Origin: Paramecium sonneborni | Taxonomy: Eukaryota > Ciliophora > Oligohymenophorea > Peniculida > Parameciidae | Assembly: GCA_905182985.1 (NCBI GenBank) | Contig: CAJJDN010000007.1 | Location: 805,491 to 869,490 of the forward strand | DNA: 64,000 nt | Reading direction: 5' to 3' | Shown: piece after piece, positions 1 to 13,385 of the stretch | How positions within the stretch are numbered: the stretch's first letter is position 1 | Layout: every line of letters starts with the position of its first letter | Notes under the pieces: generated by a model | The model's database searches: none | The model's input: only the letters and a program-made list of their open reading frames with translations | Told to the model about the DNA's origin: nothing | Translations under genes and position numbers: made by a program

Positions 1-1678
1 CTGGAGATGTACTTAACTGTTTAATAGATAAACTAAGTCCTTCTCTTATACATTAATATTTATAAGATAAATTTTTGCCCCTTATTTATGATAATTGTTC
101 ATAAGTAAAAAAAGAAATGATTAAAACTTTATTTCTGCATTATTAAAAGCTGAATGCAATTGATTGTGTTGTAAATATTTTAATTTTATAGGAGTTTAAT
201 GCTACTTAGATCTTTATTGATTGCTTATCCACTTAGAATGAAGATGTTCTTTCTACATCTCTGACATATTGTGGTGTTGCTTTTCTTGCAATAAAAGACA
301 AAGTTAATTTTGAATTCAAATAAAATCTTGTCAATTTATTTGTTTAATTTGGATAACATTAGAGTCAAACCATTAGATACTTTTATTTATACAATTTACC
401 AGGTTTTTTAATTTTAATTAAAGATCTTCAATTAAATTATTTATTAATCTAACCTTATTTTGTAATAGTTGATGAAGATGAAGAAGTGAATAGAATTTTT
501 GCTTGTTCTATCTTACATGAATTGATTAAATCTTTTGATGTAAACAAATTTTATATATCAGTATAGCTTTATTTCAGCCTAATTTTAATTTATAATCACA
601 AGCATTTTAAATACTGGGAATTAAAAATTGATTTTATAAATTCAATTAGGTAAAATAATTGAGACCTTAATAAATGAGGAATAATACCATTTAACTTTAG
701 ATAAAATTGTAAGAAATTTAATTTATATAAGCAAAAATAATTTAAGGTTGTTTTTTAAGACATTGCAAAACTTTTCCAAAAATGTGATCAGAATTATTAT
801 ATTAATTAAAAGTTTTTGTTATCTATTAAAAATTTTATGAGATTTGTTAAACCAAAATAATTTATGAAATACTATTTACCAAATTTATTAAAAAAATAAA
901 CCTGTGTTTCTAATGAAGAAATAGCCATGGAAATTTTAGCACATTTTTTTGGTGTTTGTTAGGATTATGATATACAGTAAAATATCAAAGATACTATGAA
1001 TTAATAATTTTTCAAAGGAAATTCAAATAAAAAAATAAAATATTTATGTTTTGTAAAAGATTTACCAAAATATATAAGTAAGAAGTATTTTAATTATTTA
1101 AATGTAAATATAATAATAATGATTTAAGTTTAATTTATTTATTTAATTATTTGAGGATAAAATAATAGATGTAGTAATTTATTTGATTAAAATATTACCT
1201 AAAATCAAGCATTATTTGATTGATTAAGATTATTGTAAATAATTGAAAAGTTTAAAGGGAAAGACGATATAAAAATTAGTTGATGAAATGATAATAAAAA
1301 TAGAGTAGAATCAAATATAAGTAGATGAGGTTCAAGAAAAAAGAATGTAAGAGAAGGAAGATTAAATTTAATAAGAATACTTGAATAATTTAAAAGGAAT
1401 AAAATAATTTGATTCATCAAAGAGTATAGATAGCAATTAAAAAAATAAGAAAAGGCTTGCTCTAAAATTGTCATCATAATCTGCTAAGAAACAATAAAGT
1501 AGTTCATAAATAAGGTATCTGTTTAAATAAAATAAAATAAAATAGAATAGGAATTAGAGAGAATGCTTCATTACCATCAAGTAGAAGTTAAGATAGAGGG
1601 ATAGGATAAGGAGTGTAAAGACAATAAATAGAGATATAGAAATTTAAAAGTCGTCCAAGTGGATTTAATAAATTTTGA
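1..1678 (+). CDS. HEAT-repeat protein, PPP4R1-like, 5' end missing
   Basis: The frame is open from base 3 and the start lies before the window. The product is helical with HEAT-like stretches, for example RYFYLYNLP followed by DEDEEVNRIFACSILHEL, which resembles regulatory subunits of PP2A/PP4 phosphatases (PPP4R1 type). The last 100 or so residues are a charged, then low-complexity tail ending SRPSGFNKF. Probable introns: 403-423, 540-561, 709-731, 1104-1128 and 1515-1545; each restores the frame or removes an A+T-rich GT-AG block, and one near 174-194 is possible. TGA stop at 1676. The family call rests on remembered patterns, so 'HEAT scaffold' is firmer than PPP4R1. Confidence 0.6.
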
Positions 1679-1739
1679 ATGAAAGCAGAAATTTATTTAA
1701 AATATATTTATTTAAAATTTATATTTGACAAAAGTAGAA

Positions 1740-2434
1740 ATGAGCCGATAAATTTATGTAGGGAGATTGGGATCAAAAATAAGGCGGGAAGATTTATAGC
1801 AGGAGTTTGAGAAATATGGAAAGATAAAGGATATTGATCTACGAAGCACACATGCCTTCATTGAATTTGAAGCTTCAGATGAGGCTAAGTAGGCAATATC
1901 ATAAATGGATGGTCGAAGGGTTGGTGGTGATCGTGTCACTGTTAAACAAAGAGGTAGGATGACATTTGATCGTGTGATGATAAGATGATCGACCTTCAGG
2001 TGTAAGAGGACCAACAGCCAGAGATGTGTGTTTCAATTGTGGACGCAAAGGCCATTGGGCAAATGAATGCAAAGAAGGTTAAATATTATATTAAATAAAG
2101 GCGATTTGCGAGAAACATGTTACAGGTGTTACAAGAAAGGCCATATTAAAAAAGAATGTCCTATGTCAAGAACTCCTAGTGATGCCAGAAGGTAATATAT
2201 GTTACGAAAGAATTAAGATAAAGAAGAGATAGAAAAAGAAGAAGATCTACCTCTTCATCTAAATCTTCTTCTTCATCATCTAAGTCTAGAAGAAGAAGCA
2301 GAAATTTTAGAAAAACTAAATAAAATAGAAGACCTTCCAGGAAATCGTCAAGTGAAAGTAGAAAATCTAATTCTTCATAAACATCCAAGAGTTCAAGGTA
2401 AACTGTAAATCATTATCATAGCAAAAATTCATGA
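1740..2434 (+). CDS. SR-type splicing factor: RRM, two CCHC zinc knuckles, RS tail
   Basis: About 204 residues. Residues 4-70 form an RRM (RQIYVGRLG is RNP2; THAFIEFE is the RNP1 area). Two CX2CX4HX4C knuckles follow: CFNCGRKGHWANEC and CYRCYKKGHIKKEC. The tail is rich in RS, SR and KS pairs. This order matches SRSF7 (9G8) and plant RSZ proteins, nuclear factors in splice-site choice and mRNA export. Three introns (1954-1984, 2078-2100, 2192-2217) are needed to keep frame; the four exons sum to exactly 205 codons. It begins 61 bp after the previous gene on the same strand. Confidence 0.85.
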
Positions 2435-2467
2435 TAAATATACAAATTATATATATATATATTTAAA

Positions 2468-2896
2468 ATGTTCTTTTCAGATATAGTTATCTTTTATTTA
2501 ATAATAAATTATAATTCAATCCAATTTTATTCTAAGAGTTTGATTAAATACTTTAAGCATTTTTATCACTTCTTAATCAATCCAAACATTACTCAAAAAT
2601 TATTTAATTATATAAAAATAATTAATAATTCTCCTGCTTTATTCAATTAAGATTATAATAAACTATCAAAAGTTATTATTAGGAGTATTAATGCAGTAAT
2701 AATTGATTTTGAAAGATAATATTCATATTATTATATAATAATTCAATATCTATTCATTAATGCAATTTTATAAGTTTTATTTGAATTGACTATTAGATTT
2801 GATGGATAAATTCAAATAAAAATTATATGTGCATATCTAATAGGTTTGAAATACTTCAGATAATCAATTGAGATGAAGAAATAGGCTGTAATTTGA
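2468..2896 (+). CDS. Hypothetical hydrophobic protein, doubtful
   Basis: An ATG-to-TGA frame of 142 residues in the ciliate code, with no intron needed. It is rich in I, Y, L, N and F and has no recognisable domain; a weakly amphipathic stretch reads SKVIIRSINAVIIDFERQ. It sits between the SR protein and the ABHD17 gene on the same strand, 33 and 27 bp away. In this A+T-rich code an open frame of this length can occur by chance, so it may be leader sequence of the next gene. Transcript evidence would decide. Confidence 0.3.
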
Positions 2897-2923
2897 TATA
2901 TAAAATTTATAATTTCGATAAAC

Positions 2924-4175
2924 ATGTATTTGTTATTTCGAAGAATATTGACTGGATTATTCAAGCTATTGTCAATTATCAGATGTCTAAGATAAATTAT
3001 AGTTTAGTATGTTGCATTCAACCCTCCAGAAGTAGGTTATTTAATACGAAACAGAAATGAAGTAATTAAAGCTCTCACCCTTTCACCTATGTAAGAAGAG
3101 AGATCTAAGACTTTTGATGAACGATAATCACCATTAGTATAAACAAAATAGCCAAGAAGACAATCACACTAATTAACAAAGGAACATCTTTTTACTTTTT
3201 ATCCAAGAATTAAATACTATAATACTTTATAGAGTGCAGAATATAAATAACAAATGAGAAACCCAAAGAATTAAGAGTATGAAAATATAATACATAAGCT
3301 AATATCCCTCACAAGAGTTTAATTTTATAAGCAATGAATTGAAAGCAATGGAAATTGATAATAATCCTGGATTGCCTATTTCTAGTTATGTATTAGAATC
3401 AAAATCTGGCAATTTGATTGCATCTATTTATATTGAATATTAAAAAAGCCAACAGATTATTCTCTATAGTCATGGCAATTCTACAGATATTGGTCTGATG
3501 TTTGATACATATGTTGATATAGTCATGGAGTGTAAAATAAATTTATTCTCTTATGATTATTCAGGATATGGATAAAGTACAGGATATCCTACTGATATAA
3601 ACTTGCTTTATGATATAGAATCAGCTTATATCTTTTTAGTTGATTAATTGTAGTTTGAACCAAGAAATATAATCGTATATGGTTATAGTATTGGATCTGG
3701 ACCAAGTACTAACCTAGCTTCTAGACATAATGTAGGAGGATTAATTATTCATTCTGGTTTATCAAGTGGTCTAAGAGTTATTGATCCTAAAATTTAACAA
3801 ACATCATATTATGATATATTTCCTAATATAGATTACATAGTTGATGTCACTGCTCCAATTTACTTACTTCATGGAGGAGCTGACTCTATGATCAATGTTG
3901 TTCATGCTGAGTAATTAGCTTAAAATGCAAACCATTTATTCTCTGTTTGGCTTGTAGAAAATGGAGGTCATGGAGATATTGAATCATAATGGAAGAAATT
4001 ATATTTTAAAAGACTTAAGCGTTTCTTACAATGTATTTTTTTATTTATTTTAGATTGTTCAACTGCTTATATTATTAGACCACTTCAAAAACTAAAAAAA
4101 CGAACTTCTTAACATATTTATGATGAATATAACTTTGATTAAGAGAACTTTTAAATAAATCTACTAGAAATGTGA
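2924..4175 (+). CDS. ABHD17: ABHD17-like alpha/beta hydrolase (protein depalmitoylase)
   Basis: About 409 residues with one intron (3277-3298). The N-terminal VAFNPPEVGY matches the family's LAFLPPEPTY segment. The core has the oxyanion stretch ILYSHGNSTD, the nucleophile elbow GYSIGS (Ser near residue 247), an acid in HGGADSM and the catalytic His in GGHGDIE. ABHD17 enzymes remove palmitate from cysteines of membrane-bound signalling proteins. Animal relatives carry an N-terminal Cys cluster for their own palmitoylation; here only scattered cysteines are seen. A spacer of roughly 80 residues rich in Q, R and K between the PPE motif and the hydrolase core is longer than in animals. The start is the first ATG of the frame. 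Confidence 0.85.
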
Positions 4176-4769
4176 ATATATAAATCATATCAAAAAATTT
4201 TAATAAAGATCATAATTTACAATCAAAAGTTAATATTTTGTTAATTAGTTAATTATTTATTATTTATTTTTAAATTCTAAATTTCCTTTAATATTATAAA
4301 TGCCTAAAGTTTCTACATTCTATTCTATTTTCTGGTATTTCTTCAAAAAAATTAAAAATTAATTGAATACTGAAATCATATTTCAATAGCAAATGTTTAT
4401 TATTGTATATTATAAATGAATAATTCATCATATTTTCTATCATATAATTAAATAATGAAGCAAGGATTTTTCAACATGCATTGTTTGGAATATCATCAGT
4501 AAGTGCAATCGTTAAATTTAAAACTTTTGTATAAGTTCTTCTTTTCATGAAATAAGTTATGAATTTATAAAATAATTCTAAGCTAAAAATTTCCTTTTGG
4601 ATATTCATAATAATAATAATATTTTAAGAAAATTAAAATAAACAACATAGAAATCTTCATAATGAAAGACAATTTACTATTAATTTTTGACAAAAGTTTG
4701 AAATAAATTTAAAATTTTTTTATAAAAGTATGTGATCTCATCTAACTTGATTAAATATTATTTTTAGAA
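4176..4769. other. Intergenic, no gene seen
   Basis: A+T-rich sequence between two plus-strand genes with frequent TGA in all frames. No RNA gene or repeat recognised. It should hold the 3' end of the hydrolase transcript and the promoter of the cysteine-rich gene. Confidence 0.5.
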
Positions 4770-7700
4770 ATGCTTTTAACAATATTTATCTTCTTCTAAT
4801 TATACTAATGTGAATGGAGATTGATTTATAGCAATTACTACTCTGAAAGCCTTAATTCGATAAATGATTGGGATTTTAAATAAAATTGCTCAGTCAATTA
4901 AATAGAAGGATCATCAAAAAAACAATGTGGTACTAATCCTCTCGAATTTTTGAGATTAAAAGACGATAGAACAAAAATTGAAAAAATATTTTACTACCCT
5001 CACTACTCTATCAGAATATTGACTGACGTAATATATTTTAGATCTCTTCCAGGAGCAAATTCCTAATTTAATATTTTCCTTGTAGATAGTACTAGTTCTT
5101 CTTCAATATTTCAAAGACAATATTAATAGAATGATTTATAATAATATGAAAAAGTCTGCTCCTATTCATGTGGAGGAGGAGGTGGTTGTAGTAGTTTAGA
5201 TGATAAAAGAGTTGAAATAAAAACTATTGCGTTAGATTCAATAGTTCATCATCAATCTATTTTTAATATATCATATTGTTATATGTATAAAGATAGTGAT
5301 ATGAGAATTGGATTGAGAAATATTTTAATATATGTGAAACCATGTCATTTCTCATGTTTATCATGTTCTGGAAATACCGAATATGATTGCTTGACTTGTT
5401 ATTAAGGAACTCTACAAGGAGGATTGTGCCTTTGTGATGAGTAAAATCATTTTGTATAACTGTTAACAGGGTGTGTATAAGAATGTAATCGAGATTATTA
5501 TTTAGCAGATTCGAAAAATTACTGTTAATTTGATTCAAGTAAATACATTTTATATAAATTAGGAATTAAATCAAAAGAAAGCTATTTTACATCAAATTCC
5601 CTAACAAATATAGATTTATTACCATATTATCCTTGGATATTTATTCCTGATCCATTTTATTGGAGAAACTAAGAAATGCTATTATCTTGTGGGGGAATAG
5701 ATCTGATTGGATAATTCATGAATTACGAAGCAATTTAGTTAGAATTATCAGAAAATAAAGCATTGAAGTTTATAAGAATAAGAATATCTATGTACTTAAA
5801 TGGTTGGGAAAGCGATTCATAAATGAGTATAACAGTAGATTCATTTTCTAGGGCTTCTATAAAAAAAACAGCTACAAATTATACATTTTCTTCATCAAGT
5901 TTATTGTATTATAGCAGTTTAAGTTGTTTGGGAGTTAATTATGATTTAATTAGAATAGAAGCAGTTTTAAAAACTTACTCAAGTAGTCCTGTAATAAGAT
6001 TATAAGCAATCACAAAATTATAAACAGAAATTTGGGCCTTTAGAAATATTACAATAGATTATGGATTATGTTAAAGCAATTGTACTGAATGTGAAACCTA
6101 TTCTAGATGTTTAACATGTGATTCTGGATATTAATTATATAGAGGTACTTGTGTTGATAGTTGTCCAATATATTCAATTTTATTATCTAATGGAACTTGC
6201 TAAGATTATGAAGACATAATTGAAAGTACATTAAATAACTTAATATATTTAGATAGTAAATATTTGATAAAAGCATTTTATGATATGAATACAACACTTG
6301 ATAATCTTGGAGATATTGTAGATAACTTTACAGATTTAAGTAATGCAATATAAAGTTCATTTACTGGTCAAATATTTTCTTTTGTTCCAAAAAAATGGGT
6401 TTTAGGAGGTGTACTTGTTTGGAGATCTGGAAAATATAAAAAATCCTTTTATTCACTTCTTCCACATTATAAAATAAGTTATAGATTAAATTTTACTTAT
6501 GGAGATGAAAATAGCGGATGGTTTTAATATAAATTTGATTCATACTAATCAAGTTAAATAACAAATCCAAATACAGGATCTTATAATTCAGTTGGAGATA
6601 ACAAGAAAGAAACTACAATTTATCATGAATTACTTTAATAATCACATGTTAGTAATTAATTAGATATAGAATTGTCTGCAAACACAAATAAAGCAAATTT
6701 AGAAGATGCTTTTATGTATATATCAGAATATTTTGTAATTGTCCATTATGTATAATTTAAATAAATTATAAGTGTGCACCTTTTTGTAATGTATGTCATG
6801 GGCCAACAATATAAGATTGTGATTCAGGATATAGTGGGTATAATTCTACAAATTATTGTGGCTCAAATTAATATTTAAGTTTTGATACAAGTACTTCTAT
6901 CTATTCATGTTAAACATGTTCATAAAAAGGATGCATTGAATGTGAAAGCTAAACAGTTTGTACTAGATGTGAATTTTCGAACACTAACTAATTTTATTTA
7001 GATTAAGGCTAATGTTTATGCTATCCTTCAGCCTTTTTGTCAAATACATAATGCATAAGTAAAAATAAATAAATTTTAATAAGAATGTAATAGATACTGT
7101 GAAAGTTGTTTTGGTTCAAATAGTAATTAATGTTTTAGTTGTGTAACAGAGTTTCATAGATCCGTACTTAAATTTGAATGTAAATGTATTGATGGATACT
7201 ATGACGATGGATATAATCTGCAATGTTTACCAATATGCGGTGATTAATAAATAGTAGATGGTGAAGATTGTGATGATGGTAATGAAAATCCTTTTGATGG
7301 TTGTCATTAATGCAAATTTGAATGCTAAGAAGAGTGTTTGAATTGTTAAAAAGGTAATTGTTATTTGTGTAAAGATAATTACATTTTAATAGAATCTATT
7401 CATAAATGCAAAAATAATTGTGGAGATTAAATTATAGTTGGAATTGAATAATGTGAGGATGGAAATGAATATCCATATGATGGTTGTTATCAATGTTAAT
7501 TTTAATGTTATGATCATTGTTTAAATTGTTTCTATGGAATATGTTTAGAATGTGATTAATAGAATGGATGGTATTTAACTGGAAATAATTGTGAACCAAT
7601 ATGTGGAGATCATATAGTTGTTTATGGTCAAGAAGAATGTGATGATGGCAATTTTGATCCATTTGATTTATGTGATGCTTGTGTCTTAAGTTGTTCAGAA

Positions 7701-10700
7701 TTTTGCGACTCTTGTAATTTTGGTAAATGTTTGAAATGTAAAGATGGATTTCAATTTATCTCAATCATTTAAAAATGTATCCCTATTTGTGAAGATTTTT
7801 AAATTGTTGGATATGAATAATGTGATGATAATAATTTTGTTATTTTTGATGGATGTTATTAATGCTAATTTTAATGTGAAGATTAATGCACGAAATGTTA
7901 ATATGGGAAATGTTACGAATGTAATCAAAAAGGTTGGACAATAAATTTATCTACATATAGATGTGAATCAATTCTTGATGATAATATTTTAGGTGATGAA
8001 TAATGTGATGATGGCAATACTTTACCAATGGATGGTTGTTATTAATAATATTATGAATGTTAAGATTCATGTAGTGAATGCTATTTAGGAATTTGTTTAG
8101 TTTGCTAATAATATTGGCAATTAGATATTTATACTCACTAATGTTTTCCTATATGTGGAGATGGATTGACTACTGGCAATGAAGTCTGTGAAGATGCTAA
8201 TTCCTAAATTTATGATGGATGTTACTAATGCTAATTTTATTGCGATTTACATTGTTAGTTTTGTAATCAATCTGGTTGTTTAATTTGCAATCCTGGATAT
8301 ACATTAATTAATAATCATTGTATTGAAATATGTGGCGATGGCATTATTGTAGAATAAGAAGAATGTGATGATCAAATTAATATTCTAGATTAAATTTGTT
8401 ATCAATGTAAACTTACATGTAATATTGGATGTCAAACATGTGTTCTTGGAATTTGTGAATAATGTTAAGTAGGATATTTTCTTTCAGATTTTTAATGCTA
8501 ATCCATTTGTGGAGATAAATTTATTGTTATTTCTGAATAATGTGATGATGGCAATTAAAATCCTTATGATGGTTGCCATTAATGTTAATTTTAATGTTAA
8601 TAAGAATGTTTAAATTGTTAGTTTGGAAAATGCTATGATTGCTAGGTATAATATTTAGTTGATAATTATTAATGTACTGAAAAATGTGGTAATGAGGCTA
8701 TATCTAAAAATGAATAATGTGATGATGGTAATTTTGATCCTTTTGATGGATGTTATAATTGTTTATATTCTTGTGATGAAAATTGTTAAAATTGTTAATC
8801 AGGCTATTGTATTCAATGTAAAGATTAATGGTAAATCAATCCTATCAATCTTATATGTTAACCATTTTGTGGTGATAAGGTTATTTTAGGTTATGAATAG
8901 TGTGATGATGGAAATGATATTAGATTTGATGGATGTTATGAATGTTATTTCGAATGTTAAGATGTTTGTACTAAATGTTTTGAAGGAGAATGTTAAGAAT
9001 GTGATATTGGATGGGATTTAATAGATAAACATTGTTATTCTATATGTGGGGATCTCTTAATTGTTGGAAATGAATAATGTGAAGATGGCAATGATATTCA
9101 ATTTGATGGATGCTATAATTGTTAATTTCAATGTGAAGAAGAATGTACATTTTGTAACAAAGGAATTTGCTAAGCTTGTGATAATTTGGGATGGACTTTA
9201 GTAAAAAATAATTGTTATCCAATTTGTGGAGATGGAATAGTAATATCACCTTTTGAATAATGTGATGACAGAAACTAATTATAATTTGATGGTTGTTATG
9301 ATTGCAATTTTTAATGCTAGGAAATATGTGGTGAATGTATAGATGGAAAATGTAATAAATGCACTGAATTAGGATGGTTAGTATAAAATTTTATTTGTGT
9401 TCCTTATTGTGGAGATGGGCTGATAGTTGGGGATGAATAATGTGATGATGGAACAATAGTTACCAATTCATGCATTAATTGTAAATTGGTATGCGATTCT
9501 TTCTGTATTGAATGTGTTTCTGGTGTTTGTAATTAATGTGATATTGGCAGATATTTAGATAATAATTAATGTAAGTCTTTATGTGGAGATGGTATATATG
9601 TCAATGAAGGTTGTGATGATGGCAATCTTGATAATGGAGATGGATGTTCTGATAATTGCAAAGTTGAAAAAGATTGGGTTTGTATTAACTCTATGTATAT
9701 GATTAGTACATGTTTTTATTCCGTTTCTCCTTAAATGAAACTTGAATTAATAACTAAAAATCCTGAGAATGTTGAAGAAGTGTTAATAACTTTTAATCAG
9801 CCAATGCTTCTTAAATATAATGAAAGTTACGATGCAAATCATTATTTTTAAGGAAATATAACAAATTTGGTTTTTGAATAATATTCGATTAAGTTTAATT
9901 TTAAAAATCAGCCAGAATATTAAAATGCTAAAACTATTGAAGTAATAGCCACTGTCACATTTTATGAAAATATTATTGACCCTGTTTTAATTGTTATTTT
10001 CGATGAAACAGGCATTGTCTCAGAATACTAAACTGTTGTTCTTGAGAATGAATAATAGCTAAAATTAAAAACTCCTATTGTGATATCTTAAAACATATTA
10101 TAATCTTCGTAGAGTGCAAAATCTTTTACAAATACAATAATATATTTTATGATTGCTTTGTCAGCTTTATGTGTTTTGACTGGCTCTTTTGAAATGTTTT
10201 GGAATTTAATGGATTTGCTACAATATTTATCATACATAAAATATGTAAACATTCAATTTCCAACTAATCTAAATATATATTTCGAAGTTTTTAAATTGAT
10301 ATCTATCTAACCAATAATGGATGCAACTGGAATTAGTGCTCTTTTTAGTTTATTAGATGGAAATGAAGAATAGGTTGTTTAAACATCTGAAAAATTTTTA
10401 ATGGATGAGATAAATGGATATTTTTATACTAATTTTTAGAGCTCAATTTTTTGTTTTTTTGGTTTATATATGGGGTTCTTTTTTGCAAAAAATATGACCT
10501 TATTTCTATATCGAATAGGTCCTTACCATATATCTAAAATTGGTTATTATGCTGGAAAAATCATTTATGTTTTGAGAAATCTTTTTAGATAAAGCTAAAA
10601 AGAATTTTATTATAATGGGATCCTTAGAATGGTCATGTCTAATTATTACGATATTAGCTTTTCCGTATTTTTATAGTTAATAAATTTCAATACTAGTTCA

Positions 10701-11303
10701 TTAATTTTGAGCATTAATTCTTATGCTGCATTATTAGTTTTTTGCTTATAAATAGTATTTTTCTCATACATGCTTACAAAATAAATCTCATTTTCCAAAG
10801 AAACTACAGTCTCAAAAAAAGAATAATATTCTGCCCTTTTTGATGGAATATCTCAATCATAAAATATTTGGGTGATACAATATAATACAATTTTCCTTTT
10901 AAAAAGATAATTTTTTATATTCTTAATTGTTTATATGGAATATAATGGAACTTTGTAAGCAATCTCGATTGCATTTAGTTAGACAATATTTTTAATATAT
11001 GTTTGCAATCTTAAACCACTAAGCAATTTATATGAATATTATAAAATTTTGGTTGCAGATTCCTTTTTAGCTTTTAACACATTATTATTTTTAATTTATG
11101 CATATAAAAATTAGCTTAATTTATCAGTTGATGATTAAATTTTGATAGGATGGTTTCATATAGCAAGTTTTAGTTTTATCTTAGTTTTTTCTCTTTTATG
11201 TGATTTAAAACAATAAGCAACTTAGATTTATAATAAAATAGTAACCCTAATTGCAAGTAAAGCATCTATAAAGAATTAAGACGGACCAATTGTATTTTAT
11301 TGA
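4770..11303 (+). CDS. Giant cysteine-rich repeat membrane protein (DUF4215-type repeats, C-terminal multi-pass domain)
   Basis: About 2161 residues with two introns (6750-6772, 7059-7083). It starts with a likely signal peptide (MLLTIFIFFQLYQ), then an ectodomain of about 780 residues with Cys clusters such as CSYSCGGGGGC. Fourteen tandem repeats follow (residues about 810-1620), each near 60 residues: CGD...EQCDDGN..PFDGC, then closely spaced CxxC pairs. This is the Myxococcus cysteine-rich (DUF4215) pattern, common in ciliate surface proteins. From about residue 1770 the chain has some seven hydrophobic segments (ALSALCVLTGSFEMFW is one) and a short cytoplasmic tail. The layout suggests a large extracellular stalk on a polytopic membrane anchor. 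Ligand and function are unknown. Whether the C-terminal part is TRP- or GPCR-like cannot be settled by eye. Confidence 0.85.
7230..9665 (+). repeat. 14 tandem ~180-bp coding repeats (EQCDDGN motif)
   Basis: In-frame units spaced about 178-186 bp, with motif starts near 7235, 7417, 7597, 7781, 7970, 8150, 8327, 8502, 8682, 8863, 9042, 9221, 9402 and 9578. The central motif is best kept as EQCDDGN...FDGC. Units 5, 7 and 13 are degenerate (SILDD, EECDDQ, DDGT) and the last ends in NGDGCSDNC. DNA identity is moderate, so the array is not a recent expansion. Confidence 0.8.
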
Positions 11304-11534
11304 TGCAATTGAATTAACTTTATATTTATATAAATATATCAAAATATTTTTACATAATGTTTTAAAATTTCATTTAAAATGGAATAATAAATAATAAAAA
11401 TTCAAAAATGCAAAATTATATTAGAATTTAAGATTTATTTGAGTAATATCTTAATAAAAAGAGAACATTAGAATAAACAAAAAACATTAAAATTTATATA
11501 TATATATATGTTTGGAAAATGATACTTTTTAATA

Positions 11535-12964
11535 TCAAGATGTATCATTGGTCTCCTCTTCTTCAATTATCTCACCTAATAAATTAAAAAATATACCTTC
11601 CTCTTGTTAATACCCTTCTCCATCTTCACCTTCGCCTTCTCCTTCTTCTTCCAATTAATTTGGATCAATTCCAAACAAGTGTAAGTTTTACTATATAATA
11701 AAAAATAAAGATACACTAAATATTTCTCTGAATTGGTTGTTCTCATTTGCTAGTTTTTCATTTTCCTCCATAATTACTTATTTTTCATCTAACATATGCT
11801 AATACAATTATTTAAAGTTCTCTATCAACTCTTCTAATTTCTTTATTTCTTAATCCTTCTATTCTATTTATGCTAAAATCTCTTCTTTATCTCCTTCTTA
11901 TCCATCTCCATTTTAATATCCTTCGCCTTTTTATAATTATGTTTGCAATTATTCAATAATCTAATCTTTCATATTTATATCATTTGCCATCTCTTCCATT
12001 TTTGCTTAAATATCTTCTAAATTATAATTCTAAAATTCTTAAGCTATTTCATCAATTTATTATTATTTCTCATTTATTGTTTATTCCATTTCTTGCATTT
12101 ATTTTTCATATTATTTTTTTTATTAATCCAATTTCTTCTAAGTTTAAGATTCAGCATTCTTTATTTAATCTTTCAACTTTTTAACATCCTCAGTTAATTA
12201 TTATGTTTTCTTCTTTTCTTCTGCTCCTTCCTTTTTTAAGTCATTTAATTTTTTCTCTAGTTCTTATTATGATGCTTTTCTATTAAATTAAAATAATAAT
12301 CAATACATTTTCTTCTCAACTTCTTTATTTAAAGAATTTAATTAATCTTAGGCTTATTTTAGTTCTTTTTTTAATTATTAACATGTATCTTACTCTTCTT
12401 TCAACTAATTATTTAATGATGCTTTTTAATCCTAAGAATCATAATTTAACACTTCTTACAGAATTTTTTTATGAACTATTATATTGTTCTTCCTCTTTTT
12501 AATCATATCTTGGTTTATTATTAGATCTAGTGCCAGAGAAATTAATCTCTTTAGTTTATTATTGAAGTGGTTTTCCAACATTTGTAAGTGGTTTCTAATT
12601 AAATTAGGGTGGTTCTTATTTAGTAGTTGCTGCAAATTTAAATTATCCTTAAGATTATTGTGACTGTTAAGGTTATTATTTTTTTTGGGGATTTTGTATA
12701 TTTTCAAATTTATTTCCTATGTTGGTTTATCCTGCTGATTAAGGAGCTTTTTAATACATTTCTACAATATTTCAAAAATGCATTATTACCTTAATAAGGA
12801 ATGATTTCTGTCTTATGTTGCTGACCGATAGGTCCTTATCTATTATGCACCTATGAATCACAGCTATAGCATAATCTCACAACTTATCCTATTTTACACT
12901 ATTGACATTTTATTGTTGCTGGTCTTTGATTACATTATAAACATTTGACAAAGAGGGAACTCAT
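11535..12964 (-). CDS. B-box zinc finger protein with coiled coil and acidic tail
   Basis: About 440 residues, five exons (introns 12762-12789, 12432-12459, 12280-12306, 11691-11714); all phases agree. Residues 8-55 carry a B-box-like finger: CLQC, CQQC, CYSC then D, H and H at the usual spacing. A Gln/Pro-rich linker (QNPQKKQQPQQSQQSQ) follows, then a long coiled coil (QLKEEQDTCQQLKKELKQAQ) and a Glu/Gly-rich acidic end (EEEGEGEGEDGEGY). B-boxes mediate protein contacts, as in TRIM proteins, but no RING is seen before it. Role unknown, perhaps a scaffold. Convergent with the cysteine-rich gene, 231 bp apart. Confidence 0.75.
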
Positions 12965-13385
12965 CAAATTTGAATTAATAAAATTAATGATATTTTTAAT
13001 ACTCTCTACAGATTTAACTAAAAATACATTAACTACAATATAGTAATCATTTTGAAGTCATATTTAATCATCCTAACTTATTAAAAATCAAAAAATACAA
13101 CTAATTTCAGAATAAGAAGTTTCATTATCAATAAAAATTTTATTTTTTTTCAGATTTATCAAATTTAGTTTTAAAAATTTATGATTCTATAATAACTTAA
13201 TTAGAATTAGTATCAAATATATTTGTTAATTCATAACTTTATTTTATTTATTATCTTAACTTATATTTATATAAAATGATAAAAATTTATAAACATAAAA
13301 CAATAATAAAAACTCCTACATTTTGAAAAGTTATTGAAATATATATTATTAAAATATTAACCAAAAGTATACTTTATAAAATCTA
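12965..13385. other. Intergenic, no gene seen
   Basis: A+T-rich region between two minus-strand genes. All frames are interrupted. It should contain the promoter of the B-box gene and the 3' end of the MORN gene. Confidence 0.5.

Noticed and set aside
1104..1155. 52-nt intron in the HEAT gene
   Set aside because: A 25-nt intron at 1104-1128 also keeps frame and leaves sensible helical sequence, matching the size of other introns.
2176..2388. Acidic minus-strand open frame opposite the SR protein
   Set aside because: It is the antisense of the RS-rich tail; the plus-strand frame has RRM, zinc knuckles and consistent introns.
7432..9249. His/Asn/Ile-rich minus-strand open frames over the cysteine-rich repeats
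   Set aside because: They are shadows of the repeated EQCDDGN coding sequence on the plus strand.
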